Shown piece by piece: positions 23,063 to 31,391 of a stretch of DNA of 35,685 nucleotides; position 1 is the stretch's first letter; each line of letters opens with the position of its first letter. The notes beneath the pieces were generated by a model, which ran no database searches, was not told the DNA's origin, and saw only the letters and a list, made by a program, of their open reading frames with translations. The stretch covers positions 1 to 35,685 of the forward strand of contig JAJYXU010000025.1 of NCBI GenBank assembly GCA_021801605.1, read 5' to 3'. Source of the DNA: Bacteroidota bacterium (GTDB lineage Bacteria; Bacteroidota; Ignavibacteria; Ignavibacteriales; Melioribacteraceae). Position numbers and translations under genes: made by a program.

Positions 23063-26000
23063 CTAAGATTTATTATCTATTAACTTTTCCTTTAATTCAT
23101 CCAGCTTATACTCCGATCTTTTTGACATCGCAACTATCTTTTTCAATCTTTCCTGATATGATATAAACATTTTCGTTTTTTCTTCCAGGCATTTTTCCAT
23201 TGTTTCCTCCGGATCGCTTTCGCAGTTCATCAGTTGCAGAGAGGCAAAAGTGAAGATCCAATTTATCAAGTCTTCAAAATTCTCTTTGCTGTAATACCAA
23301 ACACCTTCGTGCTCATTCGCTCCTAGATAATTCCGGACTAAATCATTATCCAGAAGAGATAACAATCCGTCTTTCTTTTTTTCTATGGAATGGTCAGTCA
23401 GTTTAGTAACGATTTGTTTTTTTTCTTTTTGATTGAATATCTCCAGCATTTCATCAAAACTGTTTTGGAAAATGTTCAGCAAATTGATCTCGTGATAAAT
23501 TTCATACTCGCCGCGTCCCAATTTTCGTAAAATTCTTTTTACAGGTGAATCGAGAAGCAGTAGATCAACATAATTTTGTTTGTTGATCGAACCTTCATTC
23601 GGGAAGAGATCCTTCATACTAGAAACTATTAGCCATAACATGAAAATGATTGAGTTATCGTGATAATTAGTATCGCGGGAAACTTGCACCGCGTGATGAA
23701 TATCTTTATAAACCGAGTTTTTATTGTGATCGAACTGATCATCAAGCAAGCGGTTTAATTTACGAACCGAGACAATTTCCGCTTCAAATTTTTCAATGAT
23801 CACTTCCAAATCGGATTCAAGATTGAAATGATGCTTAATGGTTGAAAGCAGATCAAAATATTTTTCATCAATAAAACTTATCCGGTCTTCTTCTCTGGCT
23901 TTTTCATCTTCGAGAACACATGTTTTAATAAATCCTTCAATCGCTTCTTCGTCAAACATTTTTTCGAAAGCATAATGAACCGGTTCGAGTTTCATCTCCT
24001 GGAATGCGAGTTGCATATTTGGAACACCATTATTCCCGAGTTTCCATGTTAACTTTTCCCATTCACCGGATTCATCATAAACTTCGCGCCAATCAAGATA
24101 GATGAGAAGTTTAAATGCACCGAGTTCAGTGTAAAATCCATTCTGCACAATATCGCTTCCGGTTTTGATATATTCCAAATTAGAAATGTGTTCACGAAAA
24201 ATGTAAAAATGTTTTGGAGAAGGATTGATCTTCAATACTTCCGAAATTGTTTTAATTTCAACTCCCGTCCCGCCGTAGTTGTTCATCAACTTGGGAGACG
24301 AAAAAAATATATTTCCGGAAGCAAATTCATATTTATTGTTGTAGAAAATAAGCGCACGTTCACCACGCTCGCTGTTTGTGTATGCAAGAACATTTTCATT
24401 GATGCTGCCGTAGTTATCAATGAAATCGAAAAGCCAAAAATTTGCGACCTGACTGAATAAATAGCGCTTATTCATCAACGGAAAGATCTCGCGCTCATGA
24501 CGATTTACTATCCATTGATTTGGTACTTCATGATAATACGCGCGCTGGTATTCCATTCCATACTTCTCTGTAAAACCTTCAATCTGCCCGTGTGCAAACA
24601 TCGGCAAGCCCGGCAACGTTACCATCAAAGCACACACACCAAAATATTTATCGTCTGTTCCAAATTGTTTGATCGCAGTTTCTTCATCAGGATTACTCAT
24701 AAAATTTACGTAGCGTTTTAATATTTCCGGTTCGAACTCGAGAGTACTGGAAATCAGATCGCGATACTTTGAATTCTCCTCTTTCATCATCATATGCATG
24801 AATGCGCTATTGTAAACCCGGTGCATTCCAAGAGTACGAACAAAGTAACCTTCCATAAGCCAGAATGCTTCTGCAAGTAAAAGAGTATCCGGCATTTCAA
24901 TATTAATCCGGTCAACAACTTCCCGCCAAAATTCTTCGGGGAAGGTTTTATCAAATTCTTCTTTGGTCATTGCATAATCTGCGCGCGATGGAATATCGCC
25001 GCCGCGCCCGGGTTCCGGGTACCATAACCGTGCAAAATGTTTTTTTGCCAAAGTCATCGCTGCGTCAAATCTGATAATGGAAAATTTCCTAGCGACTTCC
25101 GATATTTTTTGTATCACCGCTTCGCGAACATCCTTGCGGATCATATTGAGTTGAGCAGTATCATTCCACGGCATGTTAGTTCCATCGTTGCCGTGATAAA
25201 TATATCTTACATCTCCGGTGCGGTTATCAATTCGTTGAAACGTAACCGCTGCATCTCTCTTCTCCCAGTAACCGTCTTCAATTCTTAATTGAACTGTAGG
25301 ATCATCCGAAAGATCGGGTCCGTTAAAACTATAATTTGGAAATGGCGGATATGCAGATTGTATGAAATATTCGGGATGCTCAATCACCCACTTTGAAAAA
25401 ATTCCCGTATGGTTTGGAACCATATCGCTTGCAAGACGGATACCGCGTGAGCGTGCGCGCTCATTCAAATTATTATATGCATACTCGCCGCCAAGATTGT
25501 TAGCTATCTGATAATCGTATAACGAATATGCCGATGAGACAGCATCAATATTCCCCATGATGTGTTTAATTTTTTTTGATGCGCTGCTTCGTTCCCAAAT
25601 TCCAATTAGCCAGAGACCGTTAAAGTTCCAGCGTGCAAGTTGATCAAGTTCTTCATCCGGAATTTGATCCAAAGTTCTTATCTGCTGCTGATATTTTTTT
25701 GATAACTGATCTAACCATACATAACTGTTCTTCGCAATAACAACAACTCTCGGCATCCAATTAGAATCCGGAGTAAAATTTTCATGTTCGCTATAATCTT
25801 TTGCACTATCAAGCGCGTATTTATAACCGGATTTACCAAGAGTTAAAAAATCCGCATCAAGCCCGCCTTTATATTGAGGGACAACAGTTGGTGCGCCGCC
25901 AAGTCCGCCGAATTGTAAAGAGTAATCTTCCTTGATCAAATCTTTACCGCTCAAAATTCTTTTTAGAAATTTTTCATCGAGCAGGATTCCAAATTTTTCC

Positions 26001-26719
26001 CTAATGAAATCAAGCTGAGCTTCTATATTATCCGGATTATTGATTATCGGCGCTTTGAAGAGTGTGAATATATCTTGATTCTCAGGACCAAACTTTTTTT
26101 CATTACGGAAGAAGGAATCGAGCGAGTTAATTACTTTTTTGTAAAGTTCTTTTTCAGATAAATAATTTTCATCAAAGAGTTCAATCAGTTTTTTATTTGC
26201 CGGATTGAAATTAGCAACGAAGAGAAGGATCATCTCTTCAATTGTAATTTCCGCATTTGATCGGTCGGCGCTGAATGAATTAAGATAATCGAACGAACTG
26301 ATTTTACCTTTGTGAAGATCAACCGGGGGAAATTGAGAAACAAAATCGAATAAGACTTTGCGCGTTTTCTCTTCGCCGATATTTTCGTTGAGATGATTCA
26401 GCGCTTTTTTGAAAACACCGGGATTAACTTTCACTTCATACAAACGGAATAGGTAATGGTAAATTTCATCCATCAATCCGGCTGCATTCACATGTCCTGA
26501 CGCGACATGATCTTTTACTTCCCTCTTGGCGTTTAATTTCTGGACAAACAATCTAACGGCATGAAAATCCGCAAGAATAACATTTCCGTTTATCGAGAAG
26601 AGTTCATCGCCAAAGTTGTATTTGTTCCGCACTTCTTTTGAAATGTGAAATTCAAATATTGGAAATGATTTGTTGATGAATGATGATTCATTCCCAAGTA
26701 TAATTTTTCTTCTTGCCAT
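23063..26719 (-). CDS. Large GH13 (alpha-amylase family) glycosidase-like protein
   Basis: 1218 residues with no signal peptide, so probably cytoplasmic. Residues about 1-290 are a unique helical N-terminal region. The GH13 barrel spans about 320-800: region I DMVPNH (432-437), region II with Arg550 and nucleophile Asp552 (IIRFDAAMT), region III with acid/base Glu617 (LLLAEAFW). Region IV reads NPD at 676-678 instead of the usual NHD, so the Asp is kept but the His is Pro. The last 400 residues are helical and unassigned. Activity on alpha-glucans (glycogen metabolism or transfer) is likely but not specific. It is the first gene of a three-gene operon. Confidence 0.82.
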   Translation of the reverse strand: MARRKIILGNESSFINKSFPIFEFHISKEVRNKYNFGDELFSINGNVILADFHAVRLFVQKLNAKREVKDHVASGHVNAAGLMDEIYHYLFRLYEVKVNPGVFKKALNHLNENIGEEKTRKVLFDFVSQFPPVDLHKGKISSFDYLNSFSADRSNAEITIEEMILLFVANFNPANKKLIELFDENYLSEKELYKKVINSLDSFFRNEKKFGPENQDIFTLFKAPIINNPDNIEAQLDFIREKFGILLDEKFLKRILSGKDLIKEDYSLQFGGLGGAPTVVPQYKGGLDADFLTLGKSGYKYALDSAKDYSEHENFTPDSNWMPRVVVIAKNSYVWLDQLSKKYQQQIRTLDQIPDEELDQLARWNFNGLWLIGIWERSSASKKIKHIMGNIDAVSSAYSLYDYQIANNLGGEYAYNNLNERARSRGIRLASDMVPNHTGIFSKWVIEHPEYFIQSAYPPFPNYSFNGPDLSDDPTVQLRIEDGYWEKRDAAVTFQRIDNRTGDVRYIYHGNDGTNMPWNDTAQLNMIRKDVREAVIQKISEVARKFSIIRFDAAMTLAKKHFARLWYPEPGRGGDIPSRADYAMTKEEFDKTFPEEFWREVVDRINIEMPDTLLLAEAFWLMEGYFVRTLGMHRVYNSAFMHMMMKEENSKYRDLISSTLEFEPEILKRYVNFMSNPDEETAIKQFGTDDKYFGVCALMVTLPGLPMFAHGQIEGFTEKYGMEYQRAYYHEVPNQWIVNRHEREIFPLMNKRYLFSQVANFWLFDFIDNYGSINENVLAYTNSERGERALIFYNNKYEFASGNIFFSSPKLMNNYGGTGVEIKTISEVLKINPSPKHFYIFREHISNLEYIKTGSDIVQNGFYTELGAFKLLIYLDWREVYDESGEWEKLTWKLGNNGVPNMQLAFQEMKLEPVHYAFEKMFDEEAIEGFIKTCVLEDEKAREEDRISFIDEKYFDLLSTIKHHFNLESDLEVIIEKFEAEIVSVRKLNRLLDDQFDHNKNSVYKDIHHAVQVSRDTNYHDNSIIFMLWLIVSSMKDLFPNEGSINKQNYVDLLLLDSPVKRILRKLGRGEYEIYHEINLLNIFQNSFDEMLEIFNQKEKKQIVTKLTDHSIEKKKDGLLSLLDNDLVRNYLGANEHEGVWYYSKENFEDLINWIFTFASLQLMNCESDPEETMEKCLEEKTKMFISYQERLKKIVAMSKRSEYKLDELKEKLIDNKS

Positions 26720-26820
26720 TTATTCTCTGATGTAGTTCGTTTTCATACTTAATATAAACAATTGGTGGGTATCATTAAACCAAGTTTACTATTCTGAATC
26801 TCGAACAAAATTGAGTTTGA

Positions 26821-27010
26821 GATTCTACGTCACTGCGTTCCTCAGAATGACTCACTCACCTTACGCAAAAAAGGAAAGAACGACTGTCATTCCCGCATGT
26901 TTTAAGCGGGAATCTATAAAATGGATGCCCGATTAATGCGTTTGGGCATGACAACTTTATTTTGTTAGGTGCTACTTCTACCGTGTGTGTAAGGTAAGTG
27001 ACTCAGGCAA
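26821..27010. repeat. Mosaic of palindromic intergenic repeats upstream of mutS
   Basis: Three repeat types are juxtaposed. At 26821-26851 is the widespread GATTCTNCGTCACTGCGTTC type ending CAGAATGAC. At 26889-26913 is a stem ATTCCCGC / GCGGGAAT with a 9-base loop. At 26925-26949 is a stem ATGCCC / GGGCAT. An outer imperfect inverted repeat (TGACTCACTCACCTTAC near 26849 and GTAAGGTAAGTGACTCA near 26990) encloses them. The rest of 26720-27067 shows no gene; it must include the divergent promoters of the GH13 gene and mutS. Confidence 0.8.
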
Positions 27011-27067
27011 CTTTTTTGATTCTCAACGCTCATTAAACTATTTTTCAGCCAAAATTAAAAGTAAGCT

Positions 27068-29680
27068 ATGTCAATCACCCCTTTGATGACACAATATGGA
27101 AAGATCAAAGAGAACTATCCGGATACAATTTTGCTTTTCCGAATGGGAGATTTCTTTGAAACGTTTGAGGAAGATGCAAAAATCGCCTCGAAGGTGCTGG
27201 GTATTACACTAACGAAACGTGCCAATGGAGGAGCTGGCGACGTTCCCCTTGCCGGATTTCCTCATCACGCGATTGATACATACCTGCCGAAACTTGTCCG
27301 TGCAGGTTACCGGGTTGCAGTCTGCGAGCAGATGGAAAATCCTAAATTTGCAAAAGGAATTGTTAAACGGGAAGTTGTTGAAATTGTAACTCCCGGTGTT
27401 GCAATCTCCGATAAACTTCTCGATCACAAAAAAAATAATTACCTTCTTTCAGTTTACATGGAAAATGAAATTGCCGGAATTGCATTCTGCGATATTTCCA
27501 CCGGAGAGTTTTTAACTTTTGAAGTGATGAGTTCCGAAGTTGCGCAGCAGCTCGGCTCTATCAATCCTTCCGAGATATTAATTCCCAAAAAGCTTAAGCA
27601 TGAACTCGAACCGATGATTCATAAGGCAGTTCCTTCCGCGCGAATAACAAAAATTGATGATTGGATTTTCAATTACGAATACTCTTCCGAACTTTTGATG
27701 AATCACTTCAACACAAAAACATTAAAAGGATTTGGAATAGAAACATTAACCGCGGGAATCAGCTCTGCCGGCGCAGCATTGAACTACTTACGCGAGACAC
27801 AGAAAGCTAATCTTACTCACATAAATAAAATCTCGCGTCACAATCCTTCCGATTATATGATTCTTGATCACTCGACGAAGCGGAATCTTGAAATCATGTT
27901 TACAATGCAAGACGGCGAGCGTGAAGGTTCGCTGATATCAATTCTTGACAAGACGGCAACTTCTATGGGCGGACGGATGCTGAAGAAATGGATCTCTGCC
28001 CCGCTTAGAAAATTAGAGCCGATCCTCAAACGGCAGGAATCTATTTCTGAGCTTCTTCAAAATAAAACTCTTAGAAAAAATTTACAGAACGAATTGAAAG
28101 AGATCGGCGATCTGGAGCGGTTGACATCAAAAATCTGTACAGGAAGAGTTAATCCGCGCGAACTTCTTCATTTAAAAACATCACTCAAAAAAATTCCTCT
28201 CATCAAACAACTTTTGGATCAGACATCAGTAGATACACTTGTTGCAATCAATCAGCGTTTAAATTCTCTAGACCAGATTGTAGAAAAAATAGAAAGAGCA
28301 ATTGCAGACGATCCGCCGCTCGCTGTATCCGATGGCGGAGTAATAAGGAATGGTTACAGTCCGGAACTTGATGAACTACGGGGACTTTCTACAAATGCAA
28401 AAGATTGGATTACAAATCTGCAGAAGACCGAACGCGAGAGGACAAAAATTTCTTCTCTGAAAGTAAGTTACAATAAAGTTTTTGGTTACTACATTGATAT
28501 AAGCAACGCCAACAAAGATAAAGTGCCGGAAAATTATATCCGCAAACAGACGCTCGTAAACAGCGAAAGATTTATCACTCCCGAACTGAAAGAGTATGAA
28601 GATAAAATTCTAAATGCGGCAGAGAATATTGGTAATCTTGAGTATCAGCTTTTCGATCAGGTTAGAATTGCTGCCGCATCCGAGACAGAGGTAATTCAGG
28701 AGAACGCACGGTTGATTGCCATGCTTGATTGTTACCAATCATTTGCCGAATGCGCTGATGATTACAAATATGTTTCTCCTCAACTTAATGATTCTGACCT
28801 GCTCGAAATTATTGACGGCAGGCATCCGGTTGTTGAAAGAATTCTTCCTCCGGGAGAAAAATTTACTCCGAACAACTGCAAGCTTTCTTCATCCGATGAG
28901 CAGATAATCGTATTAACCGGACCGAACATGGCTGGTAAATCTGTCTATTTACGTCAGGTCGGATTAATTGTTTTGATGGCGCAGATCGGATCGTTTGTTC
29001 CTGCGTCCTCCGCAAAGATCGGTTTGGTAGATAGAATTTATACACGCGTTGGTGCAAGCGATAATATTTCCGCCGGCGAGTCAACGTTTCTTGTTGAGAT
29101 GCAAGAAGCTGCAAATATTTTGAACAACGCCACAAGCAGAAGTTTGATTTTGCTGGACGAGGTTGGACGTGGCACAAGTACGTTTGACGGAATTTCAATT
29201 GCGTGGGCAATTACGGAATACTTGCATGAGAATCCGAAACTTGCTGCAAAGACTTTGTTTGCTACTCACTATCACGAACTGAATGAGATGGCAACGTTAT
29301 TTCCGCGTATAAAAAATTTCAAAGTTGAAGTGCGTGAATACGGCGATAAAGTAATTTTCTTACACAAAGTTACTTCCGGCGGGGCAGATCATAGTTACGG
29401 AATTCAAGTTGGGCAGATGGCGGGCTTGCCTCTTTTTGTTACTAACCGCGCAAAAGAAATTCTTGCTAATTTAGAGAGTAAAGAACTTACCCCTTACGAA
29501 ATGAAGAAAGCGAAACTTGCCAAACTTAAAGGAGTGGATGATTTTCAAATCAGTCTGTTCGAAATGAAAGATGAAGAATTACGCAAACATATTTCCGATA
29601 TTTCGATTAACAGTTTAACTCCTCTTGAAGCATTGAATAAACTGAGTGAGCTTAAGAAGAAGATTGATGATGAGAAATAA
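27068..29680 (+). CDS. mutS: DNA mismatch repair ATPase MutS
   Basis: 870 residues, full length. Mismatch-recognition Phe-x-Glu is at 29-31 within RMGDFFETFEEDA, with Phe in place of the usual Tyr at the middle position. Walker A is TGPNMAGKSVYLRQV from residue 617, followed by SAGESTFLVEMQEAA, Walker B ILLDEVGRGTSTFDG and FATHYHEL. The C-terminal helices extend to LKKKIDDEK. MutS binds mismatches and recruits MutL. No MutL or other repair gene is near, and none of the downstream genes is functionally linked, though a DUF1684 gene follows within 23 bases and could share the transcript. Confidence 0.97.
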   Translation: MSITPLMTQYGKIKENYPDTILLFRMGDFFETFEEDAKIASKVLGITLTKRANGGAGDVPLAGFPHHAIDTYLPKLVRAGYRVAVCEQMENPKFAKGIVKREVVEIVTPGVAISDKLLDHKKNNYLLSVYMENEIAGIAFCDISTGEFLTFEVMSSEVAQQLGSINPSEILIPKKLKHELEPMIHKAVPSARITKIDDWIFNYEYSSELLMNHFNTKTLKGFGIETLTAGISSAGAALNYLRETQKANLTHINKISRHNPSDYMILDHSTKRNLEIMFTMQDGEREGSLISILDKTATSMGGRMLKKWISAPLRKLEPILKRQESISELLQNKTLRKNLQNELKEIGDLERLTSKICTGRVNPRELLHLKTSLKKIPLIKQLLDQTSVDTLVAINQRLNSLDQIVEKIERAIADDPPLAVSDGGVIRNGYSPELDELRGLSTNAKDWITNLQKTERERTKISSLKVSYNKVFGYYIDISNANKDKVPENYIRKQTLVNSERFITPELKEYEDKILNAAENIGNLEYQLFDQVRIAAASETEVIQENARLIAMLDCYQSFAECADDYKYVSPQLNDSDLLEIIDGRHPVVERILPPGEKFTPNNCKLSSSDEQIIVLTGPNMAGKSVYLRQVGLIVLMAQIGSFVPASSAKIGLVDRIYTRVGASDNISAGESTFLVEMQEAANILNNATSRSLILLDEVGRGTSTFDGISIAWAITEYLHENPKLAAKTLFATHYHELNEMATLFPRIKNFKVEVREYGDKVIFLHKVTSGGADHSYGIQVGQMAGLPLFVTNRAKEILANLESKELTPYEMKKAKLAKLKGVDDFQISLFEMKDEELRKHISDISINSLTPLEALNKLSELKKKIDDEK

Positions 29681-29690
29681 GATAAACTCA

Positions 29691-29776
29691 AATAGCACAC
29701 AGATGAAACAGATCGAACTGATCAACACAGATTTATCAACTAAAATCTGTCCAATCCGCGTCATCTGCGTCCTATT
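29691..29776. repeat. 86-base palindromic repeat, copy C, inside the 5' end of a lipoprotein gene
   Basis: Bounded by AATAG and CTATT; left arm GCACACAGATGAAACAGAT, right arm AATCCGCGTCATCTGCGTCC. Unlike copies A and B it lies in coding DNA: the ATG at 29703 of the DUF1684 gene and its first 24 codons belong to it. Confidence 0.88.
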
Positions 29777-30362
29777 CATTATTTTATTTTTCGTTGGATG
29801 CAGAAAGAATTATACACCCGAACAAAAAGCTTATATCGCTAAGATCGAAAAAGAAAGGGAAGCAAAAAATGAATGGATGAAAAATGATAGCTCCTCACCA
29901 TTCAACAAAAAAGACAAAATAGAATTCCATGATTTAAACTACTTTGACGTTGATTCCGATTTTGTTTTTAAGAGCAAGTTGTATCCGTATTCACCTAAAG
30001 ACACTATTACGGTTTTGGGTACTAAAGGTGATGAGAGAAAGATGGTTCGTTATGGTTATTTCATGATCAACTATGATAAGAAAGATTATAAAGTCAATTT
30101 TTATGAAGGTAATATAAAAAGCGGAGAAAAGTATTACACAATTTCTTTTACCGACAAAACAACAAACAAAGAGACTTACGGTGTCGGCAGATATATTGAG
30201 ATGGAACTAAACACAGATTCAAACCATTTATATGAAATAGATTTTAATTTGGCTTTTAGCCCATACTGTTCTTATAGTCCAAATTTCTCATGCGCAATTC
30301 CAACAAAAGAAGATTTTATCCCGATAGCAATTAATGCCGGGGAGAAAAAATTTCACAATTAA
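29703..30362 (+). CDS. DUF1684 lipoprotein whose signal peptide is partly made of repeat DNA
   Basis: 219 residues from ATG 29703; the open frame extends further back into mutS, but upstream Mets lie inside mutS. A lipoprotein signal is present (VICVLFIILFFVGC, Cys33). The mature domain is DUF1684: VLGTKGDERKMVRYGYFMIN, FTDKTTNKETYGVGRYIEME, DFNLAFSPYCSYSPNFSC and IPIAINAGEKKF. The family is common in Bacteroidota; its biochemical role is not known. The first 24 residues, including half of the hydrophobic core, are encoded by repeat copy C. Confidence 0.85.
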   Translation: MKQIELINTDLSTKICPIRVICVLFIILFFVGCRKNYTPEQKAYIAKIEKEREAKNEWMKNDSSSPFNKKDKIEFHDLNYFDVDSDFVFKSKLYPYSPKDTITVLGTKGDERKMVRYGYFMINYDKKDYKVNFYEGNIKSGEKYYTISFTDKTTNKETYGVGRYIEMELNTDSNHLYEIDFNLAFSPYCSYSPNFSCAIPTKEDFIPIAINAGEKKFHN

Positions 30363-30377
30363 TTTTAGGAGTTTACC

Positions 30378-31391
30378 TTGGTAATTATACTCGAAAGAAA
30401 CGCAACAGAACTTCAGATAGAAAATATTGTTAAGCATCTGGAAGGATTCGGATTTCAAATTCACAGATCAACCGGAACCGAACGAACAATCATCGGAGCA
30501 ATTGGAGTAAAACCAAATTTCGACACACGCAACATTAGCATACTCGACGGCGTTGACGAAGTTTACCGTGTTACTACTCCATACAAATTAGCAGGCAGAA
30601 GTTTTCAAGAACATGATACGATTATAAAAATCAAAGATGTTGAGCTTGGCGGGAACAAGATTGCAATGATTGCCGGTCCATGTTCAGTTGAAAGTGAAGA
30701 CCAAATTTTCAGGTTAGCTAAAGTTGTTGCTAAGTCCGGCGCAAAATTTTTACGGGGCGGCGCATTTAAGCCGCGCACTTCTCCATATTCCTTTCAAGGA
30801 TTGGGAGAAGAAGGATTAAAATTAATGCGTGCGGCTGCGGATGAAAATAAATTGTTAGTTGTAACTGAAGTAATGCAAATCGAACAGATTGAATTGATTG
30901 ACAGATATACGGATGTATTCCAGCTTGGCGCACGCAATATGCAAAACTTTTCTCTTCTCAAAGAGTTGGGAAAAGTTACTAAACCTGTAATGGTAAAACG
31001 CGGCATAGCAGCAACAATAGAAGAATGGCTGATGTCAGCAGAATATATTCTTAGCGGCGGTAACAAAAATGTTTTCTTTTGCGAACGCGGCATAAGAACG
31101 TTCGAGAATTACACCCGCAACACATTCGATCTTTCCGCTATTCCGGTTGTTCATAAGAAAAGCCACTTACCTGTCATTGCAGATCCCTCACATGCAACCG
31201 GATTGCGTGATCAAGTTCCGCCAATGGCTCGTGCAGCTGTAGCAGCCGGAGCCGATGGAATTATGATTGAGATTCATGATGATCCGGAAAATGCTTTTTC
31301 TGATGGACCGCAAGCACTGTTGCCCGAAACTTATCTCAACCTGATGGAAGAGCTTCGTTTAATCGCAATTGCAATCGGGAGGACTTTGTAA
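30378..31391 (+). CDS. aroF: 3-deoxy-7-phosphoheptulonate (DAHP) synthase, type I-beta
   Basis: 337 residues. An N-terminal ferredoxin-like regulatory domain (about 1-70, VIILERNATELQIENIVKHL) precedes the TIM barrel with IAMIAGPCSVESEDQIF, RGGAFKPRTSPYSFQG and the metal- and PEP-binding PVIADPSHATGLRDQVP. It joins phosphoenolpyruvate and erythrose 4-phosphate in the first step of aromatic amino-acid synthesis. The start is TTG at 30378-30380, with AGGAG 7 bases upstream; no ATG or GTG fits the family N-terminus. The stop at 31389-31391 abuts the next start, so the two are cotranscribed. Confidence 0.93.
   Translation: MVIILERNATELQIENIVKHLEGFGFQIHRSTGTERTIIGAIGVKPNFDTRNISILDGVDEVYRVTTPYKLAGRSFQEHDTIIKIKDVELGGNKIAMIAGPCSVESEDQIFRLAKVVAKSGAKFLRGGAFKPRTSPYSFQGLGEEGLKLMRAAADENKLLVVTEVMQIEQIELIDRYTDVFQLGARNMQNFSLLKELGKVTKPVMVKRGIAATIEEWLMSAEYILSGGNKNVFFCERGIRTFENYTRNTFDLSAIPVVHKKSHLPVIADPSHATGLRDQVPPMARAAVAAGADGIMIEIHDDPENAFSDGPQALLPETYLNLMEELRLIAIAIGRTL

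Noticed and set aside
28863-29210. 115-residue open frame opposite the mutS ATPase domain
   Set aside because: Conserved Walker motifs on the other strand explain the open frame.
29646-29702. Earlier start of the DUF1684 gene inside mutS
   Set aside because: It would add 19 mostly basic residues ahead of an already sufficient signal peptide and overlap mutS by 35 bases.
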